DNA of 18,989 bases from Pseudomonadota bacterium (GTDB lineage: Bacteria; Pseudomonadota; Gammaproteobacteria; Burkholderiales; Gallionellaceae). The stretch spans positions 1 through 18,989 of the forward strand of contig JAJZUH010000018.1 in assembly GCA_021847165.1 (NCBI GenBank). The letters run 5' to 3'. The notes under the pieces are model-generated. The model did not search any database. It was not told the origin of the DNA and saw nothing but the letters and a program-made list of their open reading frames with translations. The position numbers and the translations under genes were made by a program. Below, piece after piece: positions 1 through 7,707 of this stretch (the stretch's first letter is position 1; each line of letters starts with the position of its first letter).

Positions 1-356
1 GCGCAGGCAAACCCTTCTTTTATCTTCCGGATCAGGACCAGGGCGTGAAGGATGGCGCATTCATCCCCTTCTTCGGCGTGCCCGCAGCGACCATGACTTC
101 GGTGCCGCGCATCGCGCAAATGACCGGTGCCAAGATCGTGCCCTGCGTCACGCGTCTGCTGCCCGGCGGGGAAGGATATGTGCTGACCTTCTATCCGGCC
201 TGGGAGAATTATCCGAGCGGGGACGACATCGCCGATACGCGCCGCGTGAACGAATTCATCGAGCAACGCGTGCGGGAGATGCCGGAGCAATATTTCTGGT
301 TGCACAAGCGTTTCAAAACCCGCCCCGCGGGGGCAGCCCCGCTCTATCCGAAGTGA
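1..356 (+). CDS. Lipid A lauroyl acyltransferase (LpxL/HtrB family), C-terminal part
   Basis: The frame is open from the left edge (first full codon at base 3), so the gene begins outside the window and only the last 117 or so residues are seen. The stretch FFYLPDQDQGVKDGAFIPFF followed by GVPAATMTSVPRIAQMTGA is the conserved second half of the LpxL/LpxM family, inner-membrane enzymes that add a secondary acyl chain to the Kdo-lipid A precursor. The tail contains RRVNEFIEQRVREMPEQYFWLHKRFKTRP, of which PEQYFWLHKRFKTRP is the typical end of this family. The upstream catalytic HX4D box is not in the window, so LpxL versus LpxM cannot be settled. A GTG at 45 is not the true start, because family-conserved residues continue upstream. 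It converges on mltA with a 54-base gap that holds no clear terminator. Confidence 0.88.
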   Translation, partial: AGKPFFYLPDQDQGVKDGAFIPFFGVPAATMTSVPRIAQMTGAKIVPCVTRLLPGGEGYVLTFYPAWENYPSGDDIADTRRVNEFIEQRVREMPEQYFWLHKRFKTRPAGAAPLYPK

Positions 357-410
357 TACGGCCGCAAGGGAATATTCACCCGCATCCACCCACCACCCAG
401 ACCGGGCACC

Positions 411-1589
411 TCAATTCAATGCAGGTTCGCCGCCGCGCGGGAACAGCACCCACATGCGCCCGGACTGCCTCATGCTGCCGGCACGCACAGCCGCATAATC
501 ACCGAAGCCCCAGAAGAAATCCGCACGCACCGCGCCCTTGATCGCGCCCCCGGTATCTTGCGCGAACATGAGGCGATTGAGCGGATCGCTGCTGTTGGGA
601 TAGGTGGTGGACAGGAACACCGGCACGCCCAGCGGGATGGTGCGCTGATCGACGGCGATGCTGTATTCATTGGTCAGCGGCACGCCCAGCGCGCCCAGCG
701 GCGCGGACAACGAATCCGGCAGCACGCGAAAAAAAACGTAGCTGGGATTCTGCCCCAGCAGGACAAATAGCCGTTCCGGATTCTTCGCGGCCCAATTCTT
801 GATGCCCTGCATGGAAGCTTCTTCCGGCTTGAGTTCGCCCATGTCGATGAGCTTCTTGCCGATCGAGGCGTAGCCATGACCGTTCTGGTCGGCATAGCCC
901 ACCTTCACGCGCGTGCCGTCTTCCAGTTCGATCCGGCCGGAACCCTGTATCTGCAGGAAGAACAGTTCGACCGGATCTTCCACCCAGAACAGCTCGCGTC
1001 CTTTCAGCGATTGATCGAGGCCGGCATCGATCTCGGCCCGATTGAAATAGGGCACCACACGTTTCCCTTCCAGGCGGCCGCGCACCCGCTGCCCCCTGAA
1101 TTGCGGATACAGCTCACCCATGTCCACCTCAAGCATGTCCTCCGGCGGCGCATAGAGGGGATAAGCAAAGCGTTTGCTGCGCGTGCGACTGCCCTTCAGC
1201 AGCGGCTCGTAATAGCCGGTGATGAGACCGGTGTCGGTGCCGTCCGGATTGAACACCTGGTAGGGCGTGAACCAGGTTTCGTAGAAGGCGCGTTGCGCCA
1301 CTGCATCGTCGCTGCCTATCTTCGCTGCCGCAGCGCAAATGGGCAGCCACACCGGCTTCAGGCGGAGTGCACGGCAGCTTTGCTGCATGGCGGGCCACGA
1401 GGCGGGCAGGTCGGGCGCGGGCCAATCCGGCAACATTTCCCACTTGCTGACCATGAAATCGGGCGCGACCTTGCCGACCGGCACCCTGACTTCCACCGGT
1501 ACCGGCTTGGGCGCCTGACAGGCCGCAAGCAAGGCAGCCATGGCCAGCGCCAGCCAGATCGACTTGTCCCGGATCATGGTTGCCTTCAT
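411..1589 (-). CDS. mltA: Membrane-bound lytic murein transglycosylase A
   Basis: 392 residues. MltA is an outer-membrane lipoprotein that cleaves peptidoglycan between MurNAc and GlcNAc, forming 1,6-anhydro-MurNAc. The N-terminus has a short positive region, a hydrophobic stretch and a lipobox LAAC ending at Cys24, so export and lipidation are expected. The middle carries GLITGYYEPLLKGS and the family signature FFLQIQGSGRIELEDG. The C-terminal 3D domain carries its three aspartates at about D345 (AQDTGGAIKG), D357 (VRADFFWG) and D364 (GFGDYAA). The catalytic aspartate of the family lies in this domain. A second ATG four codons in (1577) could also be the start, since the signal peptide is intact from either. 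It follows apaG with a three-base gap and is probably co-transcribed with it. Confidence 0.95.
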   Translation of the reverse strand: MKATMIRDKSIWLALAMAALLAACQAPKPVPVEVRVPVGKVAPDFMVSKWEMLPDWPAPDLPASWPAMQQSCRALRLKPVWLPICAAAAKIGSDDAVAQRAFYETWFTPYQVFNPDGTDTGLITGYYEPLLKGSRTRSKRFAYPLYAPPEDMLEVDMGELYPQFRGQRVRGRLEGKRVVPYFNRAEIDAGLDQSLKGRELFWVEDPVELFFLQIQGSGRIELEDGTRVKVGYADQNGHGYASIGKKLIDMGELKPEEASMQGIKNWAAKNPERLFVLLGQNPSYVFFRVLPDSLSAPLGALGVPLTNEYSIAVDQRTIPLGVPVFLSTTYPNSSDPLNRLMFAQDTGGAIKGAVRADFFWGFGDYAAVRAGSMRQSGRMWVLFPRGGEPALN

Positions 1590-1592
1590 CGC

Positions 1593-1976
1593 CTAGTGGA
1601 GTACGCGCGGGACGCTCAGCACGAATTGGGGGATGGGAACGGAGAATTCCCCGCCGTCCTCGACCTGCATCTGGTAGCTGCCCGACATGGTGCCGACCTG
1701 CGTGGCCAGCACGGTACCGCTGGTGTATTCGAAACTCTGCCCCGGCTTGATGACCGGCTGCTCGCCCACGACGCCTTTCCCCCTCACCTCCTGCACATGG
1801 TTGTTGGCGTCATTGATGATCCAGTGGCGGCTCAGCAGCTGCACGGCGCGCTCGCCCTCGTTGGTGAGCGTGATGGTATACGCGAATACATAACGGTTGT
1901 CGGCTTCGTCGGACTGGTCGGCAAGGTAGCGCACTTGCACGGAGACCTGGATGCGGTAGCGGGAGGAATCTTCCAT
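1593..1976 (-). CDS. apaG: ApaG family protein (Co2+/Mg2+ efflux-associated)
   Basis: 127 residues, the normal ApaG length and a single Fn3-like beta-sandwich domain. Recognisable stretches are RYVFAYTITLTNEG, HWIINDANNHVQEVRG, the glycine motif GKGVVG (66-71, the GxGxxG that has been compared with pyrophosphate-binding loops), QPVIKPGQSFEYTSG and the ending FSVPIPQFVLSVPRVLH. The biochemical role is not firmly known. Mutants in enterobacteria have a cobalt-resistance/magnesium-efflux phenotype. Here it sits 80 bases downstream of the kinase-receiver gene and three bases before mltA, not beside ksgA/apaH as in E. coli. A GGTGA lies nine bases before the ATG and may be its ribosome-binding site. 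Confidence 0.95.
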   Translation of the reverse strand: MEDSSRYRIQVSVQVRYLADQSDEADNRYVFAYTITLTNEGERAVQLLSRHWIINDANNHVQEVRGKGVVGEQPVIKPGQSFEYTSGTVLATQVGTMSGSYQMQVEDGGEFSVPIPQFVLSVPRVLH

Positions 1977-2056
1977 CGCGGCATTTCACCGTATTTTGCA
2001 CGCCATGACAAGCGGCGTTTCGCTGCGCGCCGATGATTGCCCGCGTGGCGGGGCGG

Positions 2057-3934
2057 CTAATGCTGCCGGATCAGCCCAAGCCTTCTCAGGATATTGGCGG
2101 CAGTGGTGGAAACCCGGAACTTCTCGGGCATTTCGACCTTGTGCGCCTTCACCAGCTCCGGCACCTCGGCATACGCGAGGTGGCGCTGCAACGCGGCGTG
2201 CAACTGCACCTTCAGGGTCGGGACGCTGATCGGCTTGTGCAGGATGCGGAACACCTGCGCCTGGTTGATGAGGTCGATCACCAGCTCGGCATCCTTGGCC
2301 CGGGTTGCGATGATGGAAAGAATCTGCGGATATTCCTGTTTCAACAGCTTGAGCATCGACGTCAGCCGCTCCTGGCTCGATTCGACATCCGCAATCACGA
2401 CGGCGACCTCGTGCTTCTTCAGCATGCTCAACGCGGTGTCCGTATCCTCTGCATAAAACACCGGACTCAGGCTTCCGATCAGTTCCCTGACCACCCGGAA
2501 AACTTCCTCATCCTCGTCGATCACCAGTACGCCGGCCGCCATCTTTTCCGGCAAGGGCACCGCGGCAGACTTCGTATTGGCCAGTTCGAGCGCAATCGTC
2601 GCAGCCTCCCCCACCAGCGTCTGCAGCGCCTGGTTGTCCCATGGCTTGTTGATGAACCGGTACACTTCGCCGTCGTTGATCGAACCCACGATGGAGGCCA
2701 GGTCGGAATAGCCCGTCAACAGGATGCGCACGCTGCGCGGCGATATCTCGCGCGACCGCCGCAGCATCTCCACTCCCGTCATGCCCGGCATGCGCTGGTC
2801 GCTGATGATGACGTGCATCTGGTAGCGGGTCAGGAAATCCAGCGCCTTGTTGCCGTCGGTCGTGGTGAACACGTGGTAGCGCTGGCGAAACAGGGATTTC
2901 AGCGCAGTCAGGATGCGCTCCTCGTCATCCACGATCAGCAGATTGGCTTTCTTCAGGCCCGGCTCCAGCGTGATCGGACTGTCCCCGAACGCCTCCTCCG
3001 GTTCGCCCGCATTGCTTCCATGCACCGTATCGAACCTGAGTCCGCGTGCGGCATCCAGCAGCTTCGACGCATTGGGAATGCCCACTGCCGGCGGCCTGCC
3101 ATGATTGATCAGCGCATCGATCGCAGCCCGGAAGGCATCGGCGAATTCCTGCGCTGTCTGGTAACGGTCGGCAGGCTTCTTGGCCAGGGCCTTGCCCAGC
3201 ACCTGGTCGATCTCGGGCGAAAGCGCCGGGTTCAACGCGGAGGGTTTTTCCGGCACGGCATTGACCACTTGCTGCATGATGGCGGCGACCGTGCCGGTGA
3301 ACGGCTTCCGGCCGGTCAGCAGCTCGTAGGCAAGAATACCGATCGAGTACAAGTCCGTGGTCCGGTCGATCCTGGCACCGGTGAACTGTTCGGGCGACAT
3401 GTACGACGGGGTGCCGACCAGTTCGCCGGCCCTGGTCAGCTCGGACGAATCGATGCGCGCGATGCCGAAGTCATTGATCTTGATGCGCCCGTCATTGTTG
3501 ATCATGATGTTGGCCGCCTTGAGGTCGCGGTGGATCACGCCCTGCGCATGGGCATAACCGATGCCGTCCAGCGTCTGCAGAATGATCTGTGCCACTTCCT
3601 GCAGGCCGAATTTCTCGTTGGCCGCCAGGTGATGCGCAAGCGTCTTGCCGTTGACCAGCTCCATGATGATGTAGGCCGCCTGCTCATCCTCGATGTAATC
3701 GTAGATCTGCACGATGCGCGGATGCACCAGCCGGCCCACCGCCTGCGCCTCGTGGCGGAAGCGCTGCAACACATGCTCGCGGTCGCCCTCCGGCAAGGCG
3801 CTCTTGTTGACGCCCTTGATCGCCACTTCGCGCGAGATCGCGGGATCCCAGCCCTTGTAAACGACGCCCATGCCGCCGCTGCCAAGCTCGCCCTGGATCT
3901 GGTACTTGCCGATTTTCGTCACGGGTTCGTTCAT
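2057..3934 (-). CDS. Soluble Ser/Thr protein kinase fused to two response-regulator receiver domains
   Basis: 625 residues from the ATG at 3934. That start sits 8 bases after the sensor-kinase stop and 12 bases after GGAGGG. The frame is open to an ATG at 3988, but that start would overlap the upstream gene by 46 bases. Residues about 10-275 are a complete Hanks-type kinase: glycine loop GELGSGGMG (15-23), Lys40 in VAIK, Glu62, catalytic HRDLKAAN (135-142), DFG (155-157), and SPE in place of APE (180-182). Receiver 1 (about 331-455) has D336/D337, phospho-acceptor D379 (ISDQRMPG), T407 and K430 (INKPWD), and resembles the receivers of RpfG/HupR-type regulators. Receiver 2 (about 468-585) has D473/D475, acceptor D516, T544 and K567, so it could still be phosphorylated. 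There is no membrane segment and there are no PASTA repeats. It probably links phosphorelay input from the adjacent histidine kinase to Ser/Thr phosphorylation. The substrate is unknown. Confidence 0.9.
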   Translation of the reverse strand: MNEPVTKIGKYQIQGELGSGGMGVVYKGWDPAISREVAIKGVNKSALPEGDREHVLQRFRHEAQAVGRLVHPRIVQIYDYIEDEQAAYIIMELVNGKTLAHHLAANEKFGLQEVAQIILQTLDGIGYAHAQGVIHRDLKAANIMINNDGRIKINDFGIARIDSSELTRAGELVGTPSYMSPEQFTGARIDRTTDLYSIGILAYELLTGRKPFTGTVAAIMQQVVNAVPEKPSALNPALSPEIDQVLGKALAKKPADRYQTAQEFADAFRAAIDALINHGRPPAVGIPNASKLLDAARGLRFDTVHGSNAGEPEEAFGDSPITLEPGLKKANLLIVDDEERILTALKSLFRQRYHVFTTTDGNKALDFLTRYQMHVIISDQRMPGMTGVEMLRRSREISPRSVRILLTGYSDLASIVGSINDGEVYRFINKPWDNQALQTLVGEAATIALELANTKSAAVPLPEKMAAGVLVIDEDEEVFRVVRELIGSLSPVFYAEDTDTALSMLKKHEVAVVIADVESSQERLTSMLKLLKQEYPQILSIIATRAKDAELVIDLINQAQVFRILHKPISVPTLKVQLHAALQRHLAYAEVPELVKAHKVEMPEKFRVSTTAANILRRLGLIRQH

Positions 3935-3942
3935 GGACCGGC

Positions 3943-5676
3943 CTAGCCCTCCAGTTGCGCTTCGCTTGGCGGCGTCAGCGGCAGCCACACGGTGAATTTC
4001 GTCCCCACATTGGGCTTCGAGTCGACGCTGATCCTGCCGCCGTGCTGCTGGATGATCTTGTACGAGATGGACAATCCCAGACCGGTGCCCTTGCCGACCT
4101 CCTTGGTCGTGAAGAACGGATCGAAGATCTTGGACATGACCTCGGCCGGAATGCCGGACCCGTCATCCTCCACGTCAACCGCGACACCTTCACCGTCGGG
4201 ACGGGAGGTCAGAGTGAGCGTCCCGCGCTCGCCCGGCATGGCCTGTATGGCGTTGGTGACCAGGTTCAGGAACACCTGGTTGATTTGCGAGGGTGCACAG
4301 GTGATCTCCGGGATATCGCCGAAGTTCTTGACCACATTGACGGACTTGAGCTGGTGCTTGGCCAGCAACAGCGTATTGTTGAGGCTTTCGTTCAGGTTGG
4401 TGTGCGCGACTTTGCTGCGATCGAGCCGGCTGAAGTTCTTCAGGTTGCCGACGATCTCCGACACCTGGCCGGTGCCGAACAGGCCGTCCCTGACCAGCTT
4501 GTCCAATTCTTCGATCACATGCTGCTGCTTCAGGGTGCCGAGCAGTGCGCTCGTCTGCTGGAACTCGCGCGACAACCCTTCTGCATCATCGCCCGCCCGG
4601 AGGAATTCGAGCAGCTTGTCGCAATGATCCAGCGTATCGCCGATCACAGGCAGCTGCTCGGAGACTTGCCCCAGGCTGTTCTTCACGTAAGCCAGCGGCG
4701 TGTTGATCTCGTGCGCGACCCCGGCCACCATTTGCCCGAGCGAGGACATCTTTTCCGACTGGATCAATTGCGCCTCGGATTCCTTCAAATGCTTGAGGGC
4801 ATCCGACAACTCGCGCGTGCGTGCCTCGACCCGATGCTCCAGCGTCTGGTTGGCCGCCCGCAATCTGGCCCCGAAATAGATCAGCAGCACCAGCAGGGCC
4901 GATGCGTAATAAACCAGATATATGCGGTAACGCTCTTTTTCCTGCAGCGCTTCTTCCAGCTCGCTGTTGAACGACAACGTCAGGTTGATCAGGCGCGGAC
5001 CCGTGCTCAATCCCTCCAGCCGGGTGTAATGCCCCAGTTCCACCGGAACATGTTCCAGCAGGGCCTGCCCCGCCGTTGCGATCCGGGCCTGCTCGTTCGT
5101 GCCTGGGAGGAGGGTACCCAGCTGTGCCACCGAATCCTGCAGGATGAGGCGCCGCGATTCGTCCCCATGCAGGAAATATTGCGGCGCGGCCTCGCCCAGT
5201 CGGCTCAACACCGGCAGCAGGGATGACAATGATTTTTGCGTCCGCTGCTGCGCGCTCGCTTCGGCTACCGCATTCATCAGGTCCTGCAGCATCGCCTTGT
5301 TGGCCCGGTTCTCGGACAGGAATTGCTGCACCAGTTCGGACTTCAGCTGGATGGCGCTTCTGAGTTCGGGCAGGCCGCTCCTGAGCGCTTTGCTGGAGGT
5401 CAGCCCGGCGAAGCGGGTAATGTCGCGCAGCGCTTTTTCGCCCGAGTCGGTACGGGCAGGTGGCGCATCCTGTCCGCCCAGATCGATGCGCGCACGCTGC
5501 ACCTCCATATCCCAGCGGCCATCGATCTCCTTGACCTCGTTCAGCAGGCTCATCACCTCGTTCTGCTCGCGCAGATCGACCGCCTGGGTCTTATCGTAAA
5601 AAAACCACAGGGCACCCAGCATGATCGAGACCACCAGCCCCATCAGAATGTTCTGCTCGATCTCAGATCTGTTCAT
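3943..5676 (-). CDS. Membrane sensor histidine kinase with a helical periplasmic domain
   Basis: 577 residues from the ATG at 5676, chosen because the first membrane helix (about 10-27) follows at once. The frame stays open to 5787, but that extension (37 residues) has no membrane-protein character. A helical periplasmic region (about 28-250) contains SLLNEVKEIDGRWDMEVQRA and is followed by a second membrane helix (about 252-271). It resembles the double all-helical ligand-binding (DAHL) sensors, though I name that only tentatively. A coiled coil (about 275-310) leads to the H-box with His322 (VAHEINTPLAY). The ATPase domain shows the N-box (NLVTN, 471-475), DDGSG (504-508), FDPFF (518-522) and GKGTGLGLS (528-536). 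There is no HAMP or PAS domain and no receiver. The downstream kinase-receiver gene starts 8 bases after its stop, so the two are an obvious signalling pair. Confidence 0.9.
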   Translation of the reverse strand: MNRSEIEQNILMGLVVSIMLGALWFFYDKTQAVDLREQNEVMSLLNEVKEIDGRWDMEVQRARIDLGGQDAPPARTDSGEKALRDITRFAGLTSSKALRSGLPELRSAIQLKSELVQQFLSENRANKAMLQDLMNAVAEASAQQRTQKSLSSLLPVLSRLGEAAPQYFLHGDESRRLILQDSVAQLGTLLPGTNEQARIATAGQALLEHVPVELGHYTRLEGLSTGPRLINLTLSFNSELEEALQEKERYRIYLVYYASALLVLLIYFGARLRAANQTLEHRVEARTRELSDALKHLKESEAQLIQSEKMSSLGQMVAGVAHEINTPLAYVKNSLGQVSEQLPVIGDTLDHCDKLLEFLRAGDDAEGLSREFQQTSALLGTLKQQHVIEELDKLVRDGLFGTGQVSEIVGNLKNFSRLDRSKVAHTNLNESLNNTLLLAKHQLKSVNVVKNFGDIPEITCAPSQINQVFLNLVTNAIQAMPGERGTLTLTSRPDGEGVAVDVEDDGSGIPAEVMSKIFDPFFTTKEVGKGTGLGLSISYKIIQQHGGRISVDSKPNVGTKFTVWLPLTPPSEAQLEG

Positions 5677-5902
5677 ATCAACCCTGTTGTTCTGCAATAC
5701 CGTTTCTTGAAATCCCACCCGCCATTGCGTCGCCATAGCAACCTGCCCCGCTACGCCAGCCGGCAACCCGTATCGCCGCCAGCTCACCGCACACGGGACA
5801 GCGCAGCCGATTCAACTGGAATCAGCCGCGTGGCGCCATGTCTGCCCGACACCTGCGGAAATTTGCGTTTCAGATATGCCGCAACCGATCCGGCGTCAAT
5901 CA

Positions 5903-5916
5903 AACAGCAAGCTGTT
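5903..5916. repeat. Short palindrome, possible operator
   Basis: AACAGC, two bases (AA), then GCTGTT: a perfect six-base inverted repeat in the divergent intergenic region between the sensor-kinase gene and rpe. Its size fits a dimeric regulator site, but nothing shows that a protein binds it. A palindrome this short can arise by chance. Confidence 0.25.
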
Positions 5917-5987
5917 CTTTCCGCACGGTGGCTTTGCGAGCACTTAATTCCCCTATTGGGCGGCATCTTATACTTAATGCGCAGCCA

Positions 5988-6015
5988 TTCACATACTCTG
6001 GACTGCCTATATAAC
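5988..6015 (+). promoter_or_regulatory. Putative sigma70-like promoter for rpe-gph-trp
   Basis: TTCACA at 5988-5993 (five of six matches to TTGACA), a 16-base spacer, then TATAAC at 6010-6015 (five of six to TATAAT), in an AT-rich patch. The predicted start, near 6022, would leave a leader of about 205 bases before rpe. GCCTATA occurs at 6005-6011 and again at 6027-6033, a 22-base spacing that places the two copies on the same face of the helix around the promoter. A TAAAAT at 6188-6193, closer to rpe, is an alternative -10 but lacks a good -35. Confidence 0.4.
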
Positions 6016-6228
6016 GGCATAGTACCGCCTATACCTTCAACCATTTGATCATCATGGTTTTGCGCCGCCCGCAATACGCCGATTGCCCTGCCGCGTTGCC
6101 CCGCTCGAACCCCTGCAGTGTCAGCACAAGCCGCGCCGGACGTCCCCGGCCATGGAAACGGGCTGATGTGCCCGGAGGAGTTTCGGGTAAAATGGCCGTC
6201 TCGAATTCAAATCATCCTGAGGACCAAC

Positions 6229-6915
6229 ATGTATCAGATCGCACCCAGCATCCTTTCCGCCAACTTCGCCAGACTCGGCGAAGAGGTCGACAACGTGCTC
6301 GCCTCCGGCGCGGACATCGTGCACTTCGACGTGATGGATAACCATTACGTGCCCAACCTGACCATCGGACCGCTGGTCTGCGAAGCGCTGCGCAAGCATG
6401 GCGTGACCGCCCCCATCGACGTGCACCTGATGGTCAAGCCGGTGGACCGCATCATCCCCGATTTCGCCAAGGCCGGCGCGACCTACATCACCTTCCATCC
6501 GGAAGCCTCCGAACACATCGACCGCACCATCGGCCTGATCAAGGAAAGCGGCTGCAAGGCCGGGCTGGTATTCAACCCCGCCACGCCGCTGGATGTGCTG
6601 GAATACACGCTGCCCAAGCTCGACATGGTGTTGCTGATGTCCGTCAACCCCGGTTTCGGCGGCCAGAAGTTCATTCCCTACGTGCTGGACAAGGCACGCA
6701 AGGTGCGCGCCATGATCGATGCCGGCAAGTACAACTGCCGCCTGGAGATCGACGGCGGCGTCGGCCCGGCCAACATCAGGGAAGTGGCGGAAGCGGGCGT
6801 GGATACCTTCGTGGCAGGCTCGGCCGTTTTCGGCAAACGCAACGAGCAGGACAAGAACCGCTATGACACCATCATCGGCGAGATGCGCGCCGAACTGGCG
6901 AAAGTCAAAAAATAA
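6229..6915 (+). CDS. rpe: Ribulose-phosphate 3-epimerase
   Basis: 228 residues, the usual length. It interconverts ribulose 5-phosphate and xylulose 5-phosphate in the pentose phosphate pathway, and in the Calvin cycle where one exists. The TIM-barrel landmarks are [63 protein letters not shown] and VAGSAVFG. The metal and catalytic residues are His33, Asp35, His66 and Asp175. The start at 6229 is supported by GAGGA five bases upstream. In-frame codons back to 6118 are outside the family's N-terminus. The stop overlaps the start of gph by one base (TAATG), so the two are probably translationally coupled. Confidence 0.97.
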   Translation: MYQIAPSILSANFARLGEEVDNVLASGADIVHFDVMDNHYVPNLTIGPLVCEALRKHGVTAPIDVHLMVKPVDRIIPDFAKAGATYITFHPEASEHIDRTIGLIKESGCKAGLVFNPATPLDVLEYTLPKLDMVLLMSVNPGFGGQKFIPYVLDKARKVRAMIDAGKYNCRLEIDGGVGPANIREVAEAGVDTFVAGSAVFGKRNEQDKNRYDTIIGEMRAELAKVKK

Positions 6916-7601
6916 TGGGTTTCAAAAAATTCCCCCTGCCCATTTCGGCCATCGTCATCGACCTCGACGGGACGCTATTGCATACGGCACCGGAACTCGC
7001 AGAAGCAGCCAATCGCATGCTGCGCGACATGGGCCGCCCGCCCGTATCGCAGGATCTGCTGATGAGCTATATCGGCAACGGCATCTCCTGGCTGGTGAAG
7101 CGCGCGCTGACCGGCGACATGCATGCCGAGCCGGATGCAGTCCTGTACGACCAGGCTTTGCCCGTCTTCGAGAAGCATTACACCGAACTGCTGCTGCAAA
7201 GCAAACCCTTCGCCGGCGTGGTGCAGGGGCTGGACGCGATGAAGGCGGCCGGCTTCCGGCTGGGCTGCATCACCAACAAGGTAGCGCGCTACACCGAACC
7301 GCTGCTGAAAGGGATCGGCCTGTCGCATTACTTCGACATCGTGCTGTCCGGCGATACGCTGCCGGAGAAGAAACCGCACCCGCTGCCGTTGCTGCACAGT
7401 GCCAAATTCTTCGGGATACCGGTCGACAGGATGCTGCTGATCGGCGATTCGCTGAACGATGCCGTGGCCGCGCGTGCCGCAGGCTGCCCGGTGTTCTGCG
7501 TGCCTTACGGTTATAATCACGGCGAGCCGGTGGACGGACTGGATCTGGATGCCGTGATCGCCGACCTGCCAGCTGCACTGAAACTGATCAACCGCGCCTG
7601 A
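6915..7601 (+). CDS. gph: Phosphoglycolate phosphatase (HAD superfamily)
   Basis: 228 residues. It hydrolyses 2-phosphoglycolate to glycolate, salvaging the product of Rubisco oxygenation or of DNA 3'-end repair. HAD motif I is DLDGT (16-20) with the nucleophile Asp16. Motif II is TNK (120-122). Motif III is KKPHP (Lys152/153). Motif IV is GDSLND (177-182). The helical cap lies between motifs I and II. It is coupled to rpe by a one-base overlap, the common rpe-gph-trpE order in beta- and gammaproteobacteria. A different small phosphorylated substrate cannot be excluded from sequence alone. Confidence 0.93.
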   Translation: MGFKKFPLPISAIVIDLDGTLLHTAPELAEAANRMLRDMGRPPVSQDLLMSYIGNGISWLVKRALTGDMHAEPDAVLYDQALPVFEKHYTELLLQSKPFAGVVQGLDAMKAAGFRLGCITNKVARYTEPLLKGIGLSHYFDIVLSGDTLPEKKPHPLPLLHSAKFFGIPVDRMLLIGDSLNDAVAARAAGCPVFCVPYGYNHGEPVDGLDLDAVIADLPAALKLINRA

Positions 7602-7604
7602 CCC

Positions 7605-7652
7605 ATGACACATAACGACCTCTCTGCGAAGACGACCGCCTGGCGATGGTGA
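7605..7652 (+). CDS. trpL: trp operon leader peptide, 15 residues
   Basis: An ATG three bases after the gph stop opens a 15-codon frame, MTHNDLSAKTTAWRW, that ends in TGA. Two of its last three codons are Trp (TGG at 7641-7643 and 7647-7649), a rare residue to find twice in so short a frame. It lies just upstream of trpE, and its Trp codons fall inside one arm of a hairpin. This is the layout of amino-acid-sensing leader peptides. I see no strong ribosome-binding site of its own. Its start is close enough to the gph stop for translational coupling or re-initiation. Confidence 0.72.
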   Translation: MTHNDLSAKTTAWRW

Positions 7653-7707
7653 TTCCGCATCGCCAGATGCTGCGCCACCCGTCGTCTTCGAAATCCATTT
7701 AGAGAGG
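7619..7707 (+). promoter_or_regulatory. trpE leader RNA: nested stems that pair the trpE Shine-Dalgarno
   Basis: Three perfect nested inverted repeats can be read directly. CCTCTCT (7619-7625) pairs with AGAGAGG (7701-7707). CGAAGACGAC (7627-7636) pairs with GTCGTCTTCG (7681-7690). CTGGCGAT (7640-7647), which holds the first Trp codon and part of the second, pairs with ATCGCCAG (7659-7666). AGAGAGG is the trpE Shine-Dalgarno, five bases before the ATG at 7713, so the folded form would hide it. A competing hairpin GCATC (7657-7661) with GATGC (7666-7670) shares bases with the innermost stem. No U-run follows any stem, so a factor-independent terminator is not apparent. A ribosome stalled on the Trp codons would cover the inner part of the long stem and free the Shine-Dalgarno. 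This mechanism is inference. Confidence 0.6.

Larger units (their letters stand above)
5677..6228. other. Divergent intergenic region, 552 bases
   Basis: This region separates the leftward sensor-kinase gene from the rightward rpe. I see no convincing gene in it. A 96-codon open frame on the - strand (5784-6074) has no recognisable domain, low-complexity residue use and no good ribosome-binding site. The stretch 5940-6050 is clearly more AT-rich than its neighbours and contains a plausible rightward promoter. A short palindrome lies at 5903-5916. The promoter of the sensor-kinase gene should also lie here, but I could not find a good match to consensus on the - strand. Confidence 0.6.

Noticed and set aside
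1983..2011. TTGTCA-17-TGAAAT on the - strand before apaG as a promoter
   Set aside because: The spacing is good, but the predicted start would fall on the apaG ATG itself, and apaG is more simply read from the upstream kinase transcript.
876..2036. Long open frame on the + strand opposite apaG and mltA
   Set aside because: It is antisense to two well-recognised genes, is rich in His, Arg and Gln in the manner of shadow frames in GC-rich DNA, and has no domain.
2033..5226. Long + strand open frames opposite the kinase-receiver and histidine kinase genes (637 and 423 codons)
   Set aside because: They mirror the codon bias of the real genes on the other strand and show no recognisable protein family.
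5784..6074. 96-codon frame on the - strand in the divergent intergenic region
   Set aside because: It has no domain and no convincing ribosome-binding site, and it spans the likely promoter.
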